Source: Sphingomonas caseinilytica
GTDB taxonomy: Bacteria > Pseudomonadota > Alphaproteobacteria > Sphingomonadales > Sphingomonadaceae
Length of the DNA: 64,000 nucleotides
Direction of reading: 5' to 3'
Assembly (NCBI RefSeq): GCF_023516455.1
Contig: NZ_JAMGBA010000001.1
Location: forward strand, 558,001 to 622,000
Below, piece by piece: positions 20,342-29,085 of the stretch. A program made the position numbers and the translations under genes. The notes under the pieces are model-generated. The model was not told the DNA's origin. It was given only the letters and a program-made list of their open reading frames with translations, and searched no databases. Positions within the stretch are counted from its first letter, which is position 1, and the number at the start of each line of letters is the position of its first letter.

Positions 20342-21949
20342 TTACGGGCGCTTGGCCTTGGTCGCGCCCTTGGCGAACTTGTCCCCGAAATAGCTTCCCT
20401 CATACCATAGAGGCGCGGAGTCCGCGTTGGCCAGTTCCCGTCCGATTTCGTAGTTTATCCGCGCAAACCGGGCCGCTGCCTTCCAGTCGATCGGCAGGTC
20501 CACCTCGTCGCTGACCTGGTGATAATTGTTGGCAAAGAAGGTATCGAACGCGGCCTTGCCGGGGCCGGCCCAACCAGTTGCCAGGAATATGCTGGGAATC
20601 CCTTCCTTCACGAAATTATAGTGGTCCGATCGGGTGAACAGGCCTTCCTCCGGCATGGGATCGGGGGACAAGGCAACACCGGCGGTTTGCAGCGCACGCT
20701 CGACCGCCGGGCCCATGGTCGAATGCTCCGCGCCGAAAGCGATCAGGTCCTTGAAGTCATAGGTCAGGATCGGCATGTCGAGATTGACCACAGCGACGAC
20801 TTTCTTGCCGTTCGTCACCGGATGCTTGGCGAGATATTCCGAACCGAGCAGCCCATCTTCCTCAGCAGTCACCGCAGCAAACATGATGGACCGGCGCGGG
20901 CGAGCGGGGGCATCGAGAAAGGCCTGGGCCGCTTCCAACATGGTGGCGACGCCCGATGCATTGTCCATCGCGCCATTCATGATGGAATCGCCGTTCACGG
21001 GCTTTACGATGCCGTCATGGTCGAGGTGGGCCATGAACAGAACGACTTCGTCAGCGAGCTTGGGATCGCTTCCCGGGATCAATCCGACGACGTTCGGGCT
21101 CGACATCTTGTCGACCGCGCTATGCCGTTCGAAATGCAGTTTGCCCGGGATCGCAAAGCCCTTGGGGCGCGCCTTCGGATCTTCGATCTGCGCGTAAATC
21201 TTGTCGATCGTCTTGGCGCTACCGGCGAACAGCTCTTCGGCCGCCTTCGGCCCCAGGGACCCGCCAACGCGCAGGCCGGGCGCAACCACATTGGGCGTGC
21301 CGTCGGCGTGAAGCCAGCGCAGCCGCGGCACTGCCCCATATTGCTTCCACTGTTCCCAGGGCAGCTGCTTCAGCGTTTGCGGGGTGGAGATGCCAATCGC
21401 ACCGATCGCTCCCTTCGATTGAGCCAGTTCGGTCCGCTTGTCGCCCAGCTCCGCCACGACATCGCTGGGCGCGCCGCCGGGAAGGCTGGTGAGGAAGGCG
21501 ACAATCTTGCCCCGGACGTCAAGGCCCGCATAATCCTTGAAGCCGTACTGCGGCGCGTCGAAGCCGTAACCGACGAAGACGACTTCATGGTCCTCGGACT
21601 GGTCCGGATAGACGCTTGTGCCCGACAGGACGACTTCTTCCCCGTTCCTCCAGGTCTTTCCGCCGAAGCTGATAAAGCTATCGGGGCTCGCCTTGATCGA
21701 AGACAGCACGAACGGAACTTGCTGGAAGTAGCTGCCCGAAACCGGCGGCGTCAGTCCCAGCGCCAGGTAGCGGCTGGCAACATATTCCGCTGCCAGGTCA
21801 TATCCCCTAGTGCCGGTATTGCGCCCCTCCAGGAGGTCATGCGCCAGAAACCGCATATCGGCCTTGATGCGATCTTCAGAAAAGGTTTGGCCCGCGACTG
21901 GCGCACAAACCATCGCCGATGCGAGCATCGCCAGCACATATTTTTTCAT
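20342..21949 (-). CDS. Exported M28-family zinc aminopeptidase
   Basis: Signal peptide MKKYVLAMLASAMVCAPVAGQ, then a protease-associated insertion (about residues 130-230) inside an M28 catalytic domain. Zinc ligands visible are in MAHLDHDG, GAMDNASGVA (bridging Asp), TAEEDGLLGSEYLAKHP (Glu pair), VVNLDMP and the late RSDHYNFVKEGIPSIFL. The length of 535 matches sphingomonad M28 peptidases, which act in the periplasm on peptides. It is divergent from the M20 peptidase gene, with 157 bases between them. Confidence 0.92.
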   Translation of the reverse strand: MKKYVLAMLASAMVCAPVAGQTFSEDRIKADMRFLAHDLLEGRNTGTRGYDLAAEYVASRYLALGLTPPVSGSYFQQVPFVLSSIKASPDSFISFGGKTWRNGEEVVLSGTSVYPDQSEDHEVVFVGYGFDAPQYGFKDYAGLDVRGKIVAFLTSLPGGAPSDVVAELGDKRTELAQSKGAIGAIGISTPQTLKQLPWEQWKQYGAVPRLRWLHADGTPNVVAPGLRVGGSLGPKAAEELFAGSAKTIDKIYAQIEDPKARPKGFAIPGKLHFERHSAVDKMSSPNVVGLIPGSDPKLADEVVLFMAHLDHDGIVKPVNGDSIMNGAMDNASGVATMLEAAQAFLDAPARPRRSIMFAAVTAEEDGLLGSEYLAKHPVTNGKKVVAVVNLDMPILTYDFKDLIAFGAEHSTMGPAVERALQTAGVALSPDPMPEEGLFTRSDHYNFVKEGIPSIFLATGWAGPGKAAFDTFFANNYHQVSDEVDLPIDWKAAARFARINYEIGRELANADSAPLWYEGSYFGDKFAKGATKAKRP

Positions 21950-22106
21950 GAATACTCCCCTATTCAGGGCAGAATGGTGCGCGTTATTCGGTGCCGAGGC
22001 AAGCGGCGGCAGGCCGCGTTCTCATTTCCTCTGTCAGTGGGCGCGGCGCCTGCTACTGATCGATATTCCGGCCGAACCTGCCATTGCTTCAAGCGAAAGG
22101 AATTAC

Positions 22107-23378
22107 ATGCGTATCCCGGCGTTGCTGACACTCGCTTCCCTTCTGGTAGTCGCCACGCCGGCGGCCGCGCAGCCAAAGCCCGAGGCGGTGCTGACAACCA
22201 AAGGTTATCAGGCGGCGGTCAACGTCCTCGACCGCGACCATGATCGCCTGGTCGCCGAGATCATCAAACTGACCGAGATTCCGGCGCCCCCCTTCAAGGA
22301 GGCCGCGCGCGCCAAGGCCTATGCCGAGATGCTGAGGGAGGCGGGGCTCGCCGATGTCGAGATCGACGAGGAGGGCAACGCCATGGGCGTCTATCGCGGC
22401 ACCGGTCCCGCCGGCGGCCCGATGGTCATGATTGCCGCTCACCTCGACACCGTCTTTCCGGAAGGAACGCCGATCAAGGTACGTCGCGAAGGCACGCGCC
22501 TGTCCGCTCCCGGCATTGGTGACGACACCCGCGGCCTCGCGGTGCTCCTCTCCTACGCCCGCGCAATGAAGGAGAGCGGCATCAAGGTCCGGCAGGATAT
22601 CGTCTTCGTGGGCAACGTCGGCGAGGAAGGACCCGGCGACTTGCGGGGGGTTCGCTATCTGCTGACCAAGGGCAAGTATAAGGACCGCGTGAAATCCTTC
22701 TTCTCGATGGATGGAACGGACGCATCGCGCATCGTCGTCGGCGGCGTCGGATCGAAGCGCTATCGCATCACCTACAAGGGGCCCGGCGGTCACAGTTACG
22801 GCGCTTTCGGCCTGGTGAACCCGATGGTGGCGATGAGCCAGACCGTCGTCGACTTCTACAAGATTCCGGTGCCGACGAAGCCGAAGGCGACCTACTCGGC
22901 TAGCGTCACCGGTGGCGGCACCTCGGTCAATTCGATCCCGAATGAGGTCTTCATGGAATTCGACATGCGATCGGAGAACCGTGAGGAGCTGGCAAAGGTC
23001 GAGAAGGCCTTCCTCGCGATCGTCCAGAAGAGCGTCGAGGGCGAGAATGCCGCTCGTTCGACCAAGGAAGGAGCGGTCTCCGCCGACGTTAAGCTGATCG
23101 GCGATCGCCCGGCGGGCGAGACGGCCTCTACCCAGCAGATCGTCCGGAACGCGGAAGCGATCGTTCGTGCCAAGGGGCTGACCCCCAAGCCGTCCTTTTC
23201 GTCGACGGATTCGAACATGCCGATGAGCCTCGGCATTCCGGCGGTGACGATCGGGTCGGGCGGCGTCGGCGATCGCTCGCATTCGCTCGACGAATGGATC
23301 GACGTGGAAAAGTCGAAGAGCCTGGAGGGCGCGAGCATCGGGCTGGGCATCCTGCTAGCCACCGCCGGCATGCAATGA
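22107..23378 (+). CDS. Exported M20-family metallopeptidase
   Basis: A 423-residue enzyme beginning with a signal peptide ([22 protein letters not shown]). Metal-binding motifs: [13 protein letters not shown] (His, Asp), [13 protein letters not shown] (bridging Asp), [13 protein letters not shown] (catalytic Glu pair), [10 protein letters not shown], and the C-terminal [11 protein letters not shown]is. The dimerisation lid (residues about 215-325) is present. The family includes di- and tripeptidases and PepT-like enzymes; the substrate is not determined. The ATG at 22107 follows gaaagga. The stop overlaps an ATGA but the next gene more likely starts 26 bases on. Confidence 0.92.
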   Translation: MRIPALLTLASLLVVATPAAAQPKPEAVLTTKGYQAAVNVLDRDHDRLVAEIIKLTEIPAPPFKEAARAKAYAEMLREAGLADVEIDEEGNAMGVYRGTGPAGGPMVMIAAHLDTVFPEGTPIKVRREGTRLSAPGIGDDTRGLAVLLSYARAMKESGIKVRQDIVFVGNVGEEGPGDLRGVRYLLTKGKYKDRVKSFFSMDGTDASRIVVGGVGSKRYRITYKGPGGHSYGAFGLVNPMVAMSQTVVDFYKIPVPTKPKATYSASVTGGGTSVNSIPNEVFMEFDMRSENREELAKVEKAFLAIVQKSVEGENAARSTKEGAVSADVKLIGDRPAGETASTQQIVRNAEAIVRAKGLTPKPSFSSTDSNMPMSLGIPAVTIGSGGVGDRSHSLDEWIDVEKSKSLEGASIGLGILLATAGMQ

Positions 23379-23404
23379 CGATCGAGCGCCAAGGGAGTTA
23401 CGCC

Positions 23405-23836
23405 ATGAGCCACTTGTCTCCATTTCACATTGCCTTCCCGGTCGACGACCTCGACGCGGCGCGGCGCTTTTACGGCGAGGTTCTGGGCTGCGAGGAAGGA
23501 CGGAGCAGCGATCACTGGATCGATTTCAACATGTATGGCCACCAGATCGTGGCGCACCTCGTCGAGGGCAATGAAAAGAGTGACGGCGATGGCGGCGAGA
23601 GTCAGGTCGACGGCCATTCGGTGCCGGTGCCGCATTTCGGCGTGGTGCTGCCGCCCGCCGAGTGGAAAGCGCTGGCGGAGCGGCTGAAGGGCCTGGGCGT
23701 CAAGTTCGTGATCGAACCCTATGTCCGGTTCGAGGGACAGGTCGGAGAGCAATCGACGATGTTCTTCCTCGATCCGGCCGGAAACGCGCTCGAGTTCAAA
23801 TCATTCGCTGACCTGGACGCGCTCTTCGCACGCTGA
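23405..23836 (+). CDS. VOC/glyoxalase-fold protein
   Basis: A 143-residue vicinal-oxygen-chelate protein with two beta-alpha-beta-beta-beta modules: [24 protein letters not shown] and a second half ending [15 protein letters not shown]. Metal-ligand candidates are His8 in the first strand, a His in VPHFGVVL and the Glu of NALEFK. Close relatives are annotated as VOC family or dioxygenase-like proteins without known substrate. The start at 23405 has gggag upstream; an alternative ATG at 23375 would overlap the M20 peptidase stop by four bases. Confidence 0.88.
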   Translation: MSHLSPFHIAFPVDDLDAARRFYGEVLGCEEGRSSDHWIDFNMYGHQIVAHLVEGNEKSDGDGGESQVDGHSVPVPHFGVVLPPAEWKALAERLKGLGVKFVIEPYVRFEGQVGEQSTMFFLDPAGNALEFKSFADLDALFAR

Positions 23837-23977
23837 GTTTCCTTCGAATATGCGCGGAGTGACGTCATTGCCGGACGCGAGAGCAATGCGCCTAAGTCTT
23901 TGTAATAACAGATTGCTTGATCGCCCGTAACGATTATTAGGCTTCCTGGGTGTAAACGGTGCGGGAGTATTGGCCGT

Positions 23978-24526
23978 TTGAGCGTCGCATCGATTATCCG
24001 AAGCCGAACTCGCCATGAGCATGTTCGCACAGAAGTCATTTACACGGACTTCGATCTTCAAACTCGACAGGGATACAAGCGCTTCCTGATTGCCCAGGCA
24101 TCGGCAAGTCTTGCCGTTGAGCAGTCACTCGAAAAGGCGGGTGTTGCCGATGTTGTCGACGACTGGCCGGATCGCCGGCGGAGCCACCTGATTTACGACG
24201 ATCTCGACGAGCTGAGTATCGGCGCCATTCGGATCCAGCCGCCAACTTCGCTTGGGTCCTGGGCCGAAATCCTTGGTGCGGTCTATGTTCTCGAAGGCTC
24301 GCGGCTGGGCGGAAAGGTCTTGCGCAAGCAGGTCTTCCAATCCGCCCCCACTCGCTTCCTCGATGCACAAGGCAAGCCCGGCGCCTGGAGGGCGTTTCTG
24401 GCAGAGCTGGAAACGCGGCTGACCGGGCATCAGGAAATTGACTTGGCCGTTAGTGCCGCTCGCGGCGTGTTCGCAACGTACCAGGCTGCCGGCCGCGAGG
24501 CAGCGGAGATTCCCCTTGAACATTAA
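23978..24526 (+). CDS. Biliverdin-producing heme oxygenase
   Basis: A 182-residue all-helical protein of the bacterial heme oxygenase group that cleaves heme to biliverdin IXalpha, the bilin of the adjacent phytochrome. Helix patterns seen include RTRHEHVRTEV with the proximal His region, YKRFLIAQASASLAVEQSLE, and the distal LGAVYVLEGSRLGGKVL (Gly-rich distal helix). The start is TTG at 23978 with gcgggag upstream. The stop codon overlaps the start of bphP, and the pairing strongly supports the assignment. Gene symbol bphO is used for such genes, but is not certain here. Confidence 0.88.
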   Translation: MSVASIIRSRTRHEHVRTEVIYTDFDLQTRQGYKRFLIAQASASLAVEQSLEKAGVADVVDDWPDRRRSHLIYDDLDELSIGAIRIQPPTSLGSWAEILGAVYVLEGSRLGGKVLRKQVFQSAPTRFLDAQGKPGAWRAFLAELETRLTGHQEIDLAVSAARGVFATYQAAGREAAEIPLEH

Positions 24527-27083
24527 TGTCCAGTCGGTCGACCTCACCAATTGCGATCGCGAGCCGATCCACCTGCTTGGCGCCATCCAGTCCAACGGCT
24601 TCCTGCTGGCGCTTTCAGCCGACCTCAAGGTCCAGCGCGTATCGGCCAATGCCGGAGAGTTTCTGGGCTGCGACAGTCTTGATCTGATTGGCCAGCCGAT
24701 CGCCGAATTGTTCGGCAAGGAATTGATCCACGCCTTGCGGAACCGATTGGCGCTGCTGGAAGGCGGCGGCGGAGTGGAACGGATCTTCGGCTGCACCCTC
24801 CAGCCGGGCCGGATGCAGTTCGACATTGCCGTCCATGTCTCGGGCGACTTCATCATCTTCGAGGCGGAGCCGTCTTCCGACGAGCATGGGGATGCAACCA
24901 ACACCGTCCGCTCGATGATCGCCCGGATCGATCGGGCAACGACGACGGAAAGCTTTCTCAATGATGGCGCCAGGCTTATCCGCGCGCTGACTGGATATGA
25001 CCGGGTCATGGTGTACCGGTTCGCCGAAGACGGCTCCGGAGAGGTGGCCGCCGAGGCATGCCGATCCGGCATCGGAAGCTTCAAGGGGCTGCACTACCCG
25101 GCCAGCGACATCCCGGCCCAGGCCCGGAAACTGTACACCATCAACCTGTTGCGGGTGATTGCCGACGTCAACGCGGTTCCCGTTCCGATCCTGCCGGCGG
25201 AAAATCATGAAGCCCAGCCGCTGGACCTGTCGCTTTCGGTACTGCGGTCGGTTTCACCGATCCACATCGAATATCTGAAGAATATGGGCGTCGGAGCGTC
25301 GATGTCGATTTCGATCATCGTCGACGACAAATTATGGGGCCTCTTTGCATGCCACCACTATGGGCCACGGACCCTCACCTTCGAGCGCCGGTCCGTATGC
25401 GAGCTGTTCGCCCAAATGTTTTCGATGCGTCTGGAAAGCCGCGAGCGGAAGGAAACCGTCGAATATGAGCGGCAGGCCCGCGACATTTCCGACCAGCTGC
25501 TGGGAGCGGTCGCTTCGGACGAGACGCTGCTAAACGACCCCGATTGGCTTGGCGACATCCTCCGAAATGCCATTCCCGCCGATGGCGTAGGCGTGTGGAT
25601 CAACAACACCGCCGCATTCTCGGGCACGGTCCCGGCGCCGGCGGAGTTCCGCCAGATCATTGAAGCGTTGAAACAGTTGGAGGATGGCCGGGTCGTCGCG
25701 ACCGACAGCATTTCTTCGTTCGTCCCCGAAACTAGCATCGGCGACCAGGTCGCCGGCCTCCTCGCCATCCCCATTTCGCGCTCGGCACGAGACTATGTCG
25801 TCCTGTTCCGCGAAGAGATGATCCGATCCGTGCGGTGGGGAGGCGATCCTCACAAGCCGGTCGAATATGGCCCCAACGGACCCAGGCTGACGCCAAGGGA
25901 GAGTTTCGCCGAATGGAAGGAACTGGTCGAAGGCCGCTCCCGCCCGTTCACGCGGTCGGAAATCCGTGTCGCGGAGACGCTGCGCGCGACGCTGATCGAG
26001 GTCGTCCTGCGCATGGCCGACGAGGCGACCGTCCAGCGTCAGCAGGCCAATGAGCGCCAGGAACTGCTGATCGCCGAGCTGAACCACCGGGTTCGCAATA
26101 TCTTGGGCGTGATTCGAGGACTTATCCGCCAATCGAAGCCAGCCGATGACAATGTCGAAAGCTTCGTTTCGCTGATCGACGGCCGCATCCACGCGCTGGC
26201 GCGGGCGCATAACCAGATCACCGACGACCATTGGGGACCGGCCCCCATCAAGGCGCTGATCGACGCCGAAGCGGCCGCCTTTCTCGCCGACCAGCCGGAC
26301 CGGATCAGAACCAGCGGCGGCTTCGTCCTGCTGAACCCGCAGGCCTATTCCACCATGGCCCTCGTGATCCACGAGCTCGTCACCAACTCCGCCAAATATG
26401 GCAGCCTTTCCGGCGAAGGCACGGTGGATCTGCACTGGAAACGCGATGAGGACGGAGACCTGATCGTCAATTGGGCCGAAAAGGACGGCCCACCGGTCGT
26501 CGCACCGGCGCGCAAGGGCTTCGGATCGACGATCATCACGCGGTCGGTCCCTTACGACCTTGGCGGGAAGGCGCGGGTCGAATTCGCGGCGTCGGGACTA
26601 CGCGCGGAGTTCTGCATTCCGGAGAGGCACGTCAGCGAGGCCGACGCCGATCAAATTCCCGCGATCAAGTTCCCACGCTCATCGCCCGGCCATCCGGTTC
26701 CCTCGCCGTCCCGGATCCTGACTGGAGAGAGGGTTCTTCTGGTCGAGGACAGCTTGATCATCGCTCTTGATGCTGAGGACGCCATCGAACGCCTCGGGGC
26801 GGACAGCGTGGTTACGGCGTCGACCGTGTGGGACGGGCTTGCTGCAATCGACAGCTTCAAGCCGACGCTGGCGATGCTGGACGTCAATCTTGGCGACAGC
26901 ACAAGTTACGCGATCGCGGACAGGCTGCTGGAGATTGGAACGCCCTTCGTCTTTGCATCGGGATATGGTGAGCAGGCAAAGCTGCCAGAAGCCCATCAGT
27001 CGCGGACCGTCCTGCAAAAGCCCTATACGCTGGAGAATATCGCGCGCTGCCTTGACGAGCTCAGTCAACTCAGCGGCGAATAG
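24516..27083 (+). CDS. Bacteriophytochrome: photosensory core, HWE/HisKA_2 kinase and receiver
   Basis: Red/far-red photoreceptor kinase of 855 residues. Cys13 in DLTNCDREPIH is the biliverdin-linking cysteine before the PAS domain; the GAF domain has the diagnostic PASDIP and YRFAEDGSGEV; a PHY domain follows. The kinase is of the HWE/HisKA_2 type with His524 in LIAELNHRVRNIL and the ATP-site HELVTNSAKYGSLS. A C-terminal receiver carries Asp789 in LAMLDVNLGD. The start is TTG at 24516, overlapping the heme oxygenase gene by 11 bases; no in-frame ATG precedes Cys13, so coupling is likely. Ends 15 bases before the stop of mreB. Confidence 0.95.
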   Translation: MNINVQSVDLTNCDREPIHLLGAIQSNGFLLALSADLKVQRVSANAGEFLGCDSLDLIGQPIAELFGKELIHALRNRLALLEGGGGVERIFGCTLQPGRMQFDIAVHVSGDFIIFEAEPSSDEHGDATNTVRSMIARIDRATTTESFLNDGARLIRALTGYDRVMVYRFAEDGSGEVAAEACRSGIGSFKGLHYPASDIPAQARKLYTINLLRVIADVNAVPVPILPAENHEAQPLDLSLSVLRSVSPIHIEYLKNMGVGASMSISIIVDDKLWGLFACHHYGPRTLTFERRSVCELFAQMFSMRLESRERKETVEYERQARDISDQLLGAVASDETLLNDPDWLGDILRNAIPADGVGVWINNTAAFSGTVPAPAEFRQIIEALKQLEDGRVVATDSISSFVPETSIGDQVAGLLAIPISRSARDYVVLFREEMIRSVRWGGDPHKPVEYGPNGPRLTPRESFAEWKELVEGRSRPFTRSEIRVAETLRATLIEVVLRMADEATVQRQQANERQELLIAELNHRVRNILGVIRGLIRQSKPADDNVESFVSLIDGRIHALARAHNQITDDHWGPAPIKALIDAEAAAFLADQPDRIRTSGGFVLLNPQAYSTMALVIHELVTNSAKYGSLSGEGTVDLHWKRDEDGDLIVNWAEKDGPPVVAPARKGFGSTIITRSVPYDLGGKARVEFAASGLRAEFCIPERHVSEADADQIPAIKFPRSSPGHPVPSPSRILTGERVLLVEDSLIIALDAEDAIERLGADSVVTASTVWDGLAAIDSFKPTLAMLDVNLGDSTSYAIADRLLEIGTPFVFASGYGEQAKLPEAHQSRTVLQKPYTLENIARCLDELSQLSGE

Positions 27084-27098
27084 CCTATTTCGCGTGCA

Positions 27099-28139
27099 TC
27101 ACGCCGGGCAGAGCGTTCCCCGATAGGCCGCATCTTCCAGCACCCTGCCCGCACCCAGGGCAACGCAGATCAGCGGCGCTTCGGCCAGATGCACCGGAAG
27201 GCCGGTTTCGTCCGCGATCACCTTGTCGATGTTGCGTAGGAGCGAGCCGCCGCCCGTCATGGTGATGCCGAGATCGATGACGTCGGCGGCGATCTCCGGC
27301 TTGGCCTTTTCAAGCGAGGCGGTGATGACCTGGACGATCTGCGCAATCGGATCACGCAATGCCTCAACGATTTCGGCCTGTGAAATGGTGATTTCGTGCG
27401 GAACGCCCTTTGCAACATCCTGTCCGCGGAGGTGCCCGACGATGTGGTGGCTTTCCGGCGTGGCTATCGCCGATCCCATCTCCTTCTTGATGCGCTCGGC
27501 AGTCCCCTCGCCGATCTGGAGGTTATACTTCCGGCGAACATAGGCGGTGATCGCTTCGTCCATCTTGTCGCCGCCGACGCGCGCCGACGTGCCATAGGCC
27601 AGGTTCATCAGGCAGATGATGCCGACCTCGGTCGTGCCGCCGCCGATGTCGACCACCATCGAACCGATCGGCTCGGAAACCGGAAGGCCCGCGCCGATCG
27701 CGGCGGCCATCGGTTCCTCGATCAGCCAGACTTCCCGCCCGCCGGCGTTGAAGGCGGCGGCACGAATGGCGCGGCGCTCCACGGAAGTTGCGCCCGAGGG
27801 AACGCAGATCACGACCTCAGGGCCGCGCGAAAGCATGGTCTGAACGCCGACCGCCTTCTGGATGAAGTGCTTGATCATCTCCTCGGCGATTTCGAGGTTG
27901 TTGATGACCCCGTCGGTCAGCGGGCGGCAGGTTTCGATATGATCGGGCGTCTTGCCGACCAGGATCTTTGCATCGCTACCGACCGCGCGAACATGCCGGG
28001 TCCCGCCAGAAGTCTCGATCGCGACGACCGACGGTTCATCGATGACGACGCCCTGGCCGGGTACATAGACCAGGGTGTTGGCCGTCCCCAGATCGATCGC
28101 GATGTCGCGCGAGCCTATCGAACCGAAGCGGAAAAGCAT
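27099..28139 (-). CDS. mreB: Rod shape-determining protein MreB
   Basis: Bacterial actin that organises lateral wall synthesis. The 346-residue chain shows IAIDLGTANTLVYVPG (phosphate 1), VVDIGGGTTEVGII (phosphate 2), LPVSEPIGSM and ITMTGGGSLLRNID (adenosine). The ATG at 28139 is clear. The usual partners mreC/mreD/mrdA are not downstream, where the bphP gene converges; in many alphaproteobacteria they follow mreB, so the position of this copy at the end of its transcript is worth noting. Confidence 0.97.
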   Translation of the reverse strand: MLFRFGSIGSRDIAIDLGTANTLVYVPGQGVVIDEPSVVAIETSGGTRHVRAVGSDAKILVGKTPDHIETCRPLTDGVINNLEIAEEMIKHFIQKAVGVQTMLSRGPEVVICVPSGATSVERRAIRAAAFNAGGREVWLIEEPMAAAIGAGLPVSEPIGSMVVDIGGGTTEVGIICLMNLAYGTSARVGGDKMDEAITAYVRRKYNLQIGEGTAERIKKEMGSAIATPESHHIVGHLRGQDVAKGVPHEITISQAEIVEALRDPIAQIVQVITASLEKAKPEIAADVIDLGITMTGGGSLLRNIDKVIADETGLPVHLAEAPLICVALGAGRVLEDAAYRGTLCPA

Positions 28140-28389
28140 GGTTGGAGAAATCCTCCCGCAAAACAGTCCGAAGCTAGCTTCGGCCTTTCGATTTCATCAT
28201 GACATCGGGAAATTGCCCTATTTTTCAAATCGATAAACTTACGGAAGGCGCACGAGGTAGAACGGCCGCATAGAGTGGCCCCGCAAGCCTTGTCTTCAAC
28301 CCGCAATTCCGTGTCGCAACTTATGATGCGAGCAGCGCCAAAGGCGGCCAATGACGAGCAGTCATTGCGCAATTCACAGGTCAAGATTG

Positions 28390-28938
28390 ATGTTCGGCAA
28401 AACGATCGTCGGCAACTGGTTCCTTGCACCGGCTATCACGGGGCGGCCGGCCCATTTCTGGAGTCTGGTCGCGATCGTGATTCCGACCCTCATTCGTGCG
28501 TCGGTCCAGGGGCCGGTGACCGGTGTGCCGCTCCTAATCTACGTCCCGTTCGTCCTGCTTTCCGCAATCGCCCTAAGCTGGAGGCATTCGGTTGCCGTTG
28601 CGCTGGTATCCGCGCTGGTTGGCAGCACCCTCTTTATCGAGCCGCGCTTCATTATCCTGGCGGGGCCGACGGACTGGTTCGAAATCAGCGCATTCCTGAT
28701 CGCTACGGCAATGATCATCAAATTCGTCCACGAACTGAAGGGCACCATCGTCGCCGAGCCCGGTTCCCCGGCAGCAAAGTTTCGCAACGGTATCGTCTTC
28801 AGCAGCGAAGGCGGCGACGCATGGGCGAGCTGGCACGGCCAGCGGTGCACGGTGCGCCTGGGTACGAAGGATGAAGTAGCCGAGATGATGCAAGATTATC
28901 TGGCGCAGTGCGCACTTGGGAAAAAGCTCGCCAGCTAG
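28390..28938 (+). CDS. Hypothetical membrane protein
   Basis: About 182 residues with three to four hydrophobic helices in the first 110 (WSLVAIVIPTLIRAS, VPLLIYVPFVLLSAIALS, VAVALVSALVGSTLF, FEISAFLIATAMIIKFV) and a soluble C-terminal half. The TM pattern resembles the DUF4118 (KdpD-type) four-helix sensor module, but without kinase. The start is uncertain: ATG at 28390 (MFGKTIVGNW) was preferred because the segment from 28351 is polar and looks non-coding; neither start has a strong ribosome site. Separated from the divergent mreB by about 250 bases. Confidence 0.6.
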   Translation: MFGKTIVGNWFLAPAITGRPAHFWSLVAIVIPTLIRASVQGPVTGVPLLIYVPFVLLSAIALSWRHSVAVALVSALVGSTLFIEPRFIILAGPTDWFEISAFLIATAMIIKFVHELKGTIVAEPGSPAAKFRNGIVFSSEGGDAWASWHGQRCTVRLGTKDEVAEMMQDYLAQCALGKKLAS

Positions 28939-29042
28939 TGCGAAACGTCCCGGACCGGCACAGGCCCAAACAGGCTATCGCCAAGGCCTTGTGAAATCTG
29001 GGATATTGAGGATGGCGCATTGCCGAATGCGTTCAGTGGTAG

Positions 29043-29078
29043 AAGCCCTCGATGTTTTTTCCCCACATCGGGGGCTTT
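29043..29078. terminator. 13-bp hairpin, possible terminator
   Basis: aagccctcgatgt (29043-29055) pairs with acatcgggggctt (29065-29077) through 13 base pairs including one G-U, loop ttttttcccc-like, followed by ttctgc. It lies about 100 bases after the membrane-protein gene and just before the stop of the converging hydrolase-OsmC gene, where a bidirectional transcription stop would make sense. There is no proper T-run, so function is uncertain. Confidence 0.45.
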
Positions 29079-29085
29079 CTGCATC

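Noticed and set aside
20519..22243. 574-codon open frame on the + strand opposite the M28 peptidase
   Set aside because: The - strand carries a complete M28 enzyme with signal peptide and zinc motifs; the + frame is a high-GC shadow running into the repeat-free spacer.
29028..29044. tRNA gene suggested by a D-arm-like string
   Set aside because: No acceptor stem, anticodon arm or T-loop can be fitted on either strand.
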